From: CAVRZJ01 sp964594125
Lineage (GTDB): Bacteria > Acidobacteriota > Thermoanaerobaculia > Thermoanaerobaculales > Thermoanaerobaculaceae
Length of the DNA: 64,000 nucleotides
Assembly: GCA_964594125.1 (NCBI GenBank)
Contig: CAZQLL010000013.1
Span: 42,678 to 106,677, forward strand
Direction: 5' to 3'
How positions within the stretch are numbered: position 1 is the stretch's first letter; each line of letters starts with the position of its first letter. The position numbers were made by a program, and so were the translations under genes. Positions 56,779 to 64,000 of this stretch are shown here, in pieces. The notes beneath the pieces are model-generated. The model ran no database searches. It was not told where the DNA came from and worked only from the letters and a program-made list of their open reading frames with translations.

Positions 56779-58881
56779 TCACGACACCCACAGGCGCGGG
56801 CGCGAGATCAGCTTCTCGGCCTTCGCGGCCTCGACCGGCTTCGAGAACCAGAACCCCTGCGCCGCCGGGCAACCCATCGCCTTGAGGTGCTCGAACTGGC
56901 CGGCGGTCTCGACGCCCTCGGCCACGACGCTCATGCCGAGCCGGCTGCCGAGGCCGACGATCGTCTGCACGATCGCGCTGACGTCGGCCTTGTCCTGCAT
57001 CCCGGCGATGAACGAGCGGTCGATCTTGAGCGTGTCGTACGAGAACCGCTGCAGGTAGGAGAGCGACGAGAAGCCGGTGCCGAAGTCGTCGATCGAGAAC
57101 TGCACGCCGAGCGCGCGCAGCTCGCCGAGGATGCCCAGCGCCTGCTCGCCGTGGTCCATGAGGATGCTCTCGGTGATCTCGAGGCGCAGCGAGGTCGCCG
57201 GCAGCCCGGTCTCCTCGAGAAGCCCCCACACCCGCTCGACGATGTCCGGCTGCCCGAAGATCTTGCCGGAGACGTTGACCGAGGCGTACAGCGGCGGGTC
57301 CATCGGCCAGCGCTGCTGCCACCGGCGCACCTGCGTGCACGCCTCGCGCAGTGCCCACCAGCCGATCGGCACGATGAGCCCGGTCTCTTCGGCCACGGAG
57401 ATGAAGCGCAACGGCGGCACGATCCCGCGCTCGGGGTCGATCCAGCGCACCAGCCCCTCGAAGCCGGCGATGCGGCCGGCGTCGAGCGAGATGATCGGCT
57501 GGTAGTGCATGACGAACGACGAGCGCTCGACGGCGCGTCGGAGATCCATCTCGAGCTTGAGGAGCGCCGCGACGCTCGAGTGCATCGCCTGGTCGAACAC
57601 CTGGAAGCAGGCTCGTCCCGACGCCTTCGCCCGGTACATGGCGGTGTCAGTGTCGCGCAGGATGTCCTCCGGCGTCTCGTACGACCCCGAGCCGAAGGCG
57701 ATCCCGATCGACGCCGTGATGACCACCTCGTGGGGGCCGATCGCGAACGGGCGTTCGAGCAGCTCGAGGACGCGCTCGGCGACCCGCGTGGCGTCCTCGG
57801 GGGCGGTGACCTCGTTGAGGAGGATTCCGAACTCGTCGCCGCCCAGGCGCGCCACGGTGTCGCCGGGGCGCAGGCAGGCGCGCAGCCGCGCGGCGAACTC
57901 GACGAGCAGGGTGTCGCCGGCCGAGTGGCCGAGCGAGTCGTTGAGGTTCTTGAAACGGTCGAGGTCGAGGAACAGCACGGCGAAGGCGAGCCCTCTGTGG
58001 CGGCGCGACTGCTCGAGCGCGACGCCCATGCGGTCGAGGAACAGCGTGCGGTTCGGCAGGCCGGTGAGCGCGTCGTGGAAGGCGTCGTGAAGCAGGCGCT
58101 CTTCCGCGAGCTTGCGCACGGTGATGTCGGTGAGCGAGCCCGCCATCCGCGTCGGCGTGCCGGCGGAGCTGCGCACGGCGACGCCGCGGCTGAGTACCCA
58201 ACGGAACGAGCCGTCGGCGCAGCGCAGCCGGTGCTCGTGCTCGAAGTGCGCGACCCGGCCATCGAGGTGAGCGGAGAGCGCTTCCTTCAGGGGCTGGGCG
58301 TCGTCCGGATGGACGCGCGAGAACCACTCGCCGATCTCGGCGCCGAGCGTTGCGGCGTCGGCGCCGGCGATCGCCGCCCAGCGCGGCGAGAAGTAGGCAA
58401 CGCCGGTCGCGAGGTTCCAGTCCCAGACGCCGTCGCTGGCGCCCTGCACGGCGAGGGCGTAGCGCTGCTCGCTCTCCAGCAGCGCCTCCTCGGCGCTGCT
58501 GCGCTCGACCGCGTAGCGGATCGCGCGGGCCAGCACCGCGGTGTCGAGCTCGCGCTTGAGCAGATAGTCCTGCGCCCCCTCGCGGACGGCGCTCGCCGCG
58601 ACCTCCTCGTCGTCGAGGTTGGTGAGGACGACCACCGGCACCGCGGGCGCGAGCTCGCGCACCCGCCGGTAGGTGGCGAGCCCCGCGCTGTCGGGCAATG
58701 AGAAATCGAGCAGCACGGCGTCGATGCCGCCGCGCTCAAGGCGCGTCAGCCCGGCTGCGAGCCGGTCGACGCGCTCGAGGTCGAACGACTCGCGGCGCGA
58801 CCGCCGGAGCAGCTCGGCGACGAGCTCGGCCTCCGCGGGGTTGTCCTCAATGAGAAGCACGCGCAGCGGCCTGCCGGCCAT
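56779..58881 (-). CDS. REC-PAS-GGDEF-EAL cyclic-di-GMP signalling protein
   Basis: 700 aa from the ATG at 58881 (SD-like GGGGGTGAG). Receiver with Asp in AVLLDFSLPDS; PAS with DGVWDWNLATGVAYFSPRW and HRLRCADGSFRWVLSRG; GGDEF domain with intact active site RLGGDEFGIL and an inhibitory RxxD site (RPGD, five residues before); EAL domain with EGLVRW, EITES, DDFGTGFSSLSYL, KIDRSF and AEGVE. Both cyclase and phosphodiesterase residues are present. Overlaps the upstream kinase gene by 35 bases, so the kinase is likely its phosphodonor. Confidence 0.93.
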   Translation of the reverse strand: MAGRPLRVLLIEDNPAEAELVAELLRRSRRESFDLERVDRLAAGLTRLERGGIDAVLLDFSLPDSAGLATYRRVRELAPAVPVVVLTNLDDEEVAASAVREGAQDYLLKRELDTAVLARAIRYAVERSSAEEALLESEQRYALAVQGASDGVWDWNLATGVAYFSPRWAAIAGADAATLGAEIGEWFSRVHPDDAQPLKEALSAHLDGRVAHFEHEHRLRCADGSFRWVLSRGVAVRSSAGTPTRMAGSLTDITVRKLAEERLLHDAFHDALTGLPNRTLFLDRMGVALEQSRRHRGLAFAVLFLDLDRFKNLNDSLGHSAGDTLLVEFAARLRACLRPGDTVARLGGDEFGILLNEVTAPEDATRVAERVLELLERPFAIGPHEVVITASIGIAFGSGSYETPEDILRDTDTAMYRAKASGRACFQVFDQAMHSSVAALLKLEMDLRRAVERSSFVMHYQPIISLDAGRIAGFEGLVRWIDPERGIVPPLRFISVAEETGLIVPIGWWALREACTQVRRWQQRWPMDPPLYASVNVSGKIFGQPDIVERVWGLLEETGLPATSLRLEITESILMDHGEQALGILGELRALGVQFSIDDFGTGFSSLSYLQRFSYDTLKIDRSFIAGMQDKADVSAIVQTIVGLGSRLGMSVVAEGVETAGQFEHLKAMGCPAAQGFWFSKPVEAAKAEKLISRPRLWVS

Positions 58882-60394
58882 GCTCACCCCCGTTCCGCCG
58901 GTCAGCCCCTCCGTCAGACGCCCCAAGAGGCTGCCGCGGCAGCGAGACGTAGAACGTCGAACCCTCGCCCGGTTGCGAGGTCGCCCAGATCTGGCCGCCG
59001 TGCCGCTCGACGATGCGCTTGCACAGCGCCAGGCCGATGCCCGTGCCGGGGTACTCGCCCGGCGCGTGCAGCCGCTGGAACATCCCGAAGATGCGATCCG
59101 TGGCGTCGGGGTCCATCCCGATGCCGTTGTCCATGACGGCGAACACCCACGCGTCCTCCGACTCCACCGCCGACACGTGCACGCGCGGCGGCGCCGCGGA
59201 GCGGAACTTCACGGCGTTGCCGATCAGGTTCTGGAAGAGCTGCACCATCTGGCGGGGGTCCGCGGCGGCGCGCGGCAGCTTCTGGACCGTCACCTCCGCC
59301 TGGCTCTCGTCGATCGCCGCTTTGAGGTTCGCGAGCGCCTCGGCGACGACCGCGCCGAAGTCGATCGGGACGAACGCCTCGCCCCTGGTTTCGACGCGCG
59401 AGTACTCGAGCACGTCGTTGATCATCGCCTGCATGCGCACCACCGCCGTCAGCATGTGGGCGAGCCAGCGGTGCCCCGAGGCGTCGAGCCGCGTCCCCTG
59501 CTCGTCGGCGAGGAGCTGCCCGTAGCGGGTTACGAGCTGCAGCGGTTCCTGCAGGTCGTGCGAGATCGCGTACGAGAACTGCTGCAGCTCGGCGTTGGAG
59601 CGGGCGAGCTGGGCGGCGCGCTCCTCGAGCTGGCGCTCGGTCTGGCGGTAGGTGGAGATGTCCTCCAGGCACACCTCCCAGCGCGCGACCGGCCGTCCCG
59701 GCGCCGCCAGCGGCCAGGCGTTCACGCGGACCCAGACGGTCGCGCCCGCGGCGCGCCGAACCTGCGACTCGAGCCCGCGCACCGCCTGCCCGGACTCGAT
59801 GAGCCGGGCGAGACGGTCGCGGCCCGCATCGGCGAGCAGCCCGGGCAGGAACGCCCCGGCGACGCCGGCGTCGCCGCCGCCGAGGAGCCGAGCGGCCGCC
59901 GGGTTCGCGCTTTCGATGATCCCCTGCGCGGACAGCGTCGCGACGCCCACCGGCATCTCCCCGAGCAGGGTACGGTAGCGCTCCTCGCCGGCGCGGGCCG
60001 CGTCGCGGCGCGCGGCGCGCGCGATCGCGGCGCGCACCGCGCCGGCGAGCGCGAGGAATCCCGGGGCGCCCTTGAACGCCACCGCGTCGACGTCGTGGTC
60101 GATTGCGGCCGCCACGACCTGGTCGGCCGGCGCGGCGGTGAACAGCACCAGCGCGCACGCCGGGTGCAGGCGCTTCACGGCGGCGGCGAGCTCGAGGCCG
60201 TCGCCCCATGCAAACGTCTGCTCGGTGACCACGGCGGCGAGATCGGGGCGGAGCAGCCGCTCGGCGAGCGCCATCGGGTCGCCGACGCCCTCGACCGCGA
60301 GCTCGGGCAGGCCCTGCCGAAGGACGAGCACGGCGAGATCGCGGTCGGCGCCGTTGCCGTCGGCCACCAGCACGCGCGTCCGTGCGGCCGTCAC
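58847..60394 (-). CDS. Soluble PAS histidine kinase with degenerate receiver domain
   Basis: 515 aa from the GTG at 60394 (GGGGAA before it; a GTG at 60487 is an alternative). The N-terminal 120 residues look like a receiver (RVLVADGNGADRDLAVLVL) but the usual phospho-Asp position reads VVTEQT. A PAS domain follows (MPVGVATLSAQGIIESANPAA), then HisKA with SYAISHDLQEPLQLV and an ATPase domain: NLIGNAVKF, DNGIGMDPD, PGTGIGLALCKRIVERHGG. The phytochrome-like HDLQEPL form is typical of soluble kinases. No transmembrane segment. Confidence 0.88.
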   Translation of the reverse strand: MTAARTRVLVADGNGADRDLAVLVLRQGLPELAVEGVGDPMALAERLLRPDLAAVVTEQTFAWGDGLELAAAVKRLHPACALVLFTAAPADQVVAAAIDHDVDAVAFKGAPGFLALAGAVRAAIARAARRDAARAGEERYRTLLGEMPVGVATLSAQGIIESANPAAARLLGGGDAGVAGAFLPGLLADAGRDRLARLIESGQAVRGLESQVRRAAGATVWVRVNAWPLAAPGRPVARWEVCLEDISTYRQTERQLEERAAQLARSNAELQQFSYAISHDLQEPLQLVTRYGQLLADEQGTRLDASGHRWLAHMLTAVVRMQAMINDVLEYSRVETRGEAFVPIDFGAVVAEALANLKAAIDESQAEVTVQKLPRAAADPRQMVQLFQNLIGNAVKFRSAAPPRVHVSAVESEDAWVFAVMDNGIGMDPDATDRIFGMFQRLHAPGEYPGTGIGLALCKRIVERHGGQIWATSQPGEGSTFYVSLPRQPLGASDGGADRRNGGEHGRQAAARASH

Positions 60395-60602
60395 CGCTTC
60401 CCCGTGGCCGCTGCGCGCGCGCCAGCGGGCGGTGCACCAGCCCCGCAGCGCATCAAGCGCCCGCGCCGAGCCGTGAGAGCGTGCCACCGCCGCATCGCCT
60501 TGCGCAGTACCGCAACATGCTACCACGGCGGCCGCCGGTGCAGGCGCACAACGGCGCCGCCGGGCGCGGCGCGCCCGGCGCGGGTTTGCTACCCTAAACG
60601 GC

Positions 60603-61661
<1,059 letters not shown>

Positions 61662-61754
61662 GGCCGTGGCCCGTGGCCCGTGGCCCGTGACCCGCGGGAG
61701 AAGCCGAGCAGAGCTTTCCAATCGGGCCACGGACCACGGGTCAAGGGCCACGGG
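61662..61754. repeat. Heptad palindromic element, copy 5 (purM-purN spacer)
   Basis: Left arm 61662-61698 (units of GTGGCCC, last unit GTGACCC), right arm 61723-61754 (CACGGAC/CACGGGT/AAGGGCC units) with a 24-base loop. It starts directly after the purM stop codon and ends 15 bases before the purN start, so it would form a strong hairpin in the purMN transcript. No T-tract follows. Confidence 0.88.
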
Positions 61755-61769
61755 ACGAGGGGGGCCGGG

Positions 61770-62396
61770 GTGACCCGGCTGGCCGTGCTGCTGTCGGGGC
61801 GGGGCTCCAACTTCGTCGCGCTCGCCGAGGCGTGCGGGCGCGGCGAGGTGCCGGCCGAGATCGTGCTCGTGCTCTCCAACAAGCCTGATGCGCCGGGCCT
61901 CGAGCGGGCGCGCGAGCGCGGCATCGCGGCGCGGGCGATCCCGTCGAAGGGGCTCTCGCGGGAGGAGCACGAGCGACTGCTCGTCGCTGCCGTCCGCGCG
62001 GCCGGCGCCGAGTGGGTGTGCCTGGCCGGTTACATGCGGCTGCTCACGCCGGCCTTCATCGACGCCTTCCCGCAGCGCATCGTCAACATCCACCCGGCGC
62101 TGCTGCCCGCGTTCCCTGGCGTCGACGCCCAGCACCAGGCCTGGGAGTACGGCGTCAAGGTGTCGGGGTGCACCGTGCACCTTGTCGACGCCGGCTGCGA
62201 CACCGGGCCGATCGTGCTGCAGCGCACCGTCCCGGTTCTCGACTCCGACACCCCGGAGGAGCTCGCGGCACGCATCCTCGAGCAGGAGCACGTCGCCTAC
62301 GCCGAGGCGATGCGGATGCTGCTCACGCGGCGGTGGGCGGTACAGGGCCGGAGGGTGGTCGTGCTCCCGGAGGCTGCGGCGTCGCGCGCTACATGA
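61770..62396 (+). CDS. purN: Phosphoribosylglycinamide formyltransferase
   Basis: 208 aa from the GTG at 61770. RLAVLLSGRGSNFVAL, VLSNKPDAPGLERA, VCLAGYMRLLTPAFI, NIHPALLPAFPGVDAQHQAWEYGVKVSGCTVHLVD (parts quoted) contain the Asn-His-Asp catalytic set (N in NIHP, H, and D in VDAGCDTGP). It uses 10-formyl-THF for step 3 of purine synthesis. The open frame continues upstream through the repeat, but the first PurN residue with homology follows this GTG. Ends 8 bases into the convergent arginase gene. Confidence 0.96.
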   Translation: MTRLAVLLSGRGSNFVALAEACGRGEVPAEIVLVLSNKPDAPGLERARERGIAARAIPSKGLSREEHERLLVAAVRAAGAEWVCLAGYMRLLTPAFIDAFPQRIVNIHPALLPAFPGVDAQHQAWEYGVKVSGCTVHLVDAGCDTGPIVLQRTVPVLDSDTPEELAARILEQEHVAYAEAMRMLLTRRWAVQGRRVVVLPEAAASRAT

Positions 62397-63294
62397 TCGA
62401 TTTGCCGAGCAGGCTGGCGGCGAGCTCGACCATCATCGCGGCGGTGCGGTTGGAGCGGTCGAGGATGGGGTTGACCTCGACGAGGTCGAGGCTGGTGACG
62501 ATGCCGGCGTCGTGCAGCAGCTCCATCAGCAGGTGCGCCTCGCGGTAGGTGAGACCGCCGGGGATCGGCGTCCCGACGCCGGGGGCGATGTCGGGGTCGA
62601 GCGCGTCGGCGTCGAAGGAGACGTGCACGCGCGACAGGCGCCTGAGGCGCGAGATCGTGTCCTCGGCGATGCGCGGCAGGCCGAGGCGGTCGATCTCCTT
62701 CATCGAGAACACGGTGACACCGAGTTGTCTGAGCAGGTCGCGTTCGCCCTGGTCGACGCTGCGGACGCCGATGATGATGACGTCCTCCGGGCGCACCTTG
62801 GCGCCCGGCCGGCCGATGTCCACCAGGCGCGGCTCGCCGATGCCGCAGAGCGCCGACAGCGGCATGCCGTGGATGTTGCCCGACGGGGAGGTCTCCGGGA
62901 CGTTGAAGTCCGTGTGGGCGTCGACCCAGATCACGCCGATGCGTTCGCCGCGCGACGCGCCGGCGACCGAGCCCATGGCGATCGAGTGGTCGCCGCCGAG
63001 CGCGATGGGGAAGGTGTAAGGAGGGAGCTCTTGCAGGGCGAGTGCGGCATGGGAGCAGGCGGCGGCGATGGCGTCGAGGTACGCCATGCCGCCGGGTGGG
63101 GCCTGGCGGCCGCCGTGCAGGCTCTCGGCCACGGGAACCGGCACGTCGCCGAGATCCCGCACCTCATAACCGAGCTCGCGGAGCATCCGCTCGAAGCCGG
63201 TGTAGCGCAGGGCGCCGGGGCCGAGGTCGACGCCGCGCCGCCCCTGCCCGAGGTCCATGGGGATGCCGAGAACCGCTACGTCCCTCGTTCTCAT
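62389..63294 (-). CDS. rocF: Arginase (ureohydrolase family)
   Basis: 301 aa, ATG at 63294. Metal ligands: ALGGDHSIAMG, WVDAHTDFNVPETSPSGNIHGMPL and SFDADALDPDIAPGVGTP; closing LVEVNPILDRSNRTA. The DFNxxExSxSGNxHGMP arrangement is typical of arginases rather than agmatinases. It hydrolyses arginine to ornithine and urea with a binuclear Mn centre. Confidence 0.92.
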   Translation of the reverse strand: MRTRDVAVLGIPMDLGQGRRGVDLGPGALRYTGFERMLRELGYEVRDLGDVPVPVAESLHGGRQAPPGGMAYLDAIAAACSHAALALQELPPYTFPIALGGDHSIAMGSVAGASRGERIGVIWVDAHTDFNVPETSPSGNIHGMPLSALCGIGEPRLVDIGRPGAKVRPEDVIIIGVRSVDQGERDLLRQLGVTVFSMKEIDRLGLPRIAEDTISRLRRLSRVHVSFDADALDPDIAPGVGTPIPGGLTYREAHLLMELLHDAGIVTSLDLVEVNPILDRSNRTAAMMVELAASLLGKSIM

Positions 63295-63369
63295 GGCGGG
63301 ATGGTAGCGCGGTTCCGCTTGACTCCGTGCGGCGCGCTGATAGCCTCGTGCCGGCGGACTGGAGGCGAC

Positions 63370-63828
63370 ATGGCAGCGACGCGCGTGGCTTTCGACGAGC
63401 TTGCAGGGACAGTGGGCCGCATCTTCACCTCCGAGTGGCGGGAGGTGACGCAGGAGGCCGTGGACGCATTCGCCGCGGCCACCGGCGACCGCCAGTGGAT
63501 CCACGTGGATCCGGCGCGTGCGGCGGCGGAGTCGCCCTTCGGCGGCACGATCGTTCACGGCTGGATGTCGCTTGCGCTCGTCACCGTGCTGCTGTTCGAA
63601 GCGGTCGAGATCGACGGGGTGCGGCTGATCATCAACTACGGCGCCAACAAGGTCCGCTTCCCGGCGCCGGTGCGGGTCGGCGCCCGGGTTCGCGGCGGCT
63701 TCGAGATCGTCGCCGTCGACCGCGTCGACGGCGGCGCGCAGGTCGCCTTCAAGGCGACGATCGAGGTCGAGGGGGGCGGGAAGCCGGCGATGGCGGCAGA
63801 GATCCTGTACCGCTACCTCGCGGCGTAA
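63370..63828 (+). CDS. MaoC-like (R)-enoyl-CoA hydratase
   Basis: 152 aa; GGAGGCGAC precedes the ATG. Hot-dog fold with the MaoC hydratase motif: FAAATGDRQWIHVDPARAAAESPFGGTIVHGWMSL, with the catalytic Asp (DRQWIHVD) and His (HVD) present (parts quoted). Probably hydrates enoyl-CoA in fatty acid or related metabolism; the substrate is not visible from sequence. Divergent from arginase with a 75-base spacer. Confidence 0.9.
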   Translation: MAATRVAFDELAGTVGRIFTSEWREVTQEAVDAFAAATGDRQWIHVDPARAAAESPFGGTIVHGWMSLALVTVLLFEAVEIDGVRLIINYGANKVRFPAPVRVGARVRGGFEIVAVDRVDGGAQVAFKATIEVEGGGKPAMAAEILYRYLAA

Positions 63829-63870
63829 GCCTCGCACAGCGCGCTCACTGGCGTTCGCCAGCCGCACGTC

Positions 63871-63910
63871 GCCGACTCGCGGCCGCCGGCAGGAGCGGCC
63901 GCGAGTCGGC
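63871..63910. terminator. Strong hairpin downstream of the MaoC-like gene
   Basis: Perfect 16-bp stem (63871-63886 with 63895-63910) and 8-base loop, 42 bases after the stop. No T-tract follows on the plus strand, so it may be a transcript-stabilising hairpin or a T-less terminator. The remaining bases to the window end hold no recognisable gene. Confidence 0.55.
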
Positions 63911-64000
63911 AGGTGAGGCGGCGCCGGGGTGACGGGGGCGGGGATGCAGCCCTTTCGGAATTGAGTAGGCAGACACCGTACGGAACCGGGCCGCTGCCGT

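Overview
The window is strongly GC-rich bacterial DNA with dense, often translationally coupled operons (many ATGA, GTGA and TGATG junctions), frequent GTG starts and probable leaderless promoters. It comes from a Gram-negative (diderm) organism: lipid A/Kdo genes, a secretin, beta-barrel porins and Tat/Sec signals are all present. The combination of type IV pilus genes with a second PilMNO/secretin operon whose secretin carries an extra C-terminal domain, purSQLF of the small-PurL type, and an arsenic island with a porin-cytochrome conduit would fit Acidobacteriota or a neighbouring phylum. This is inference from gene content; Myxococcota, Desulfobacterota and Methylomirabilota are not excluded.

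Layout. 1-11848 (minus): waaA, lpxK, a heptosyltransferase, a DUF3108 protein, pilB, pilT, pilC, pilS, pilR and a truncated DUF192 protein. 11895-23930 (plus): an ECF sigma/anti-sigma pair heads a long coupled operon for a second type IV pilus/type II secretion-like machine (GspF, GspE, PilM, PilN, PilO, a PilP-like protein, a secretin lipoprotein and three prepilin-like proteins), closed by a strong terminator. 23971-25211 (minus): an AbiEii-like nucleotidyltransferase and its coupled partner. 25323-32452 (plus): M16 peptidase, dUTPase, WalJ/YycJ-like hydrolase and purS-purQ-purL-purF. 32468-34276 (minus): recQ.

34552-45651 (minus) is the most striking part: a single probable operon for a Tat-exported iron-sulfur subunit, a Tat-exported molybdopterin oxidoreductase of the TtrA/ArrA/ArxA group, a DmsE/MtrA-type decaheme cytochrome, an MtrB/PioB-type outer-membrane barrel, then a PhnD-like periplasmic binding protein, a histidine kinase and a sigma54 activator in the same order as the arsenite-sensing AioX-AioS-AioR and ArxX-ArxS-ArxR systems. 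A GG-N10-GC sigma54 promoter precedes the first gene. It abuts an arsenic island (45941-55598, mostly plus): arsC, arsR, a frameshifted second arsR, acr3, thioredoxin-like proteins, arsM, a CcdA-like protein, an ArsP/YraQ-type permease, a YeeE/YedE transporter and a frameshifted porin. Three near-identical 18-bp operator-like boxes sit on the promoters of this island. Together the two parts suggest arsenic-linked respiration in which the catalytic enzyme exchanges electrons across the outer membrane.

55840-56704 (plus): a second nucleotidyltransferase pair. 56779-60394 (minus): a histidine kinase and a REC-PAS-GGDEF-EAL protein. 60603-62396 (plus): purM and purN, separated by a long inverted repeat. 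62389-63294 (minus): arginase. 63370-63828 (plus): a MaoC-like hydratase. A family of palindromic elements made of CCCGTGG/CCACGGG heptads occurs five times and is fused in frame to the N-termini of three prepilin-like genes and of lpxK. No tRNA, rRNA, CRISPR array or insertion sequence was seen.
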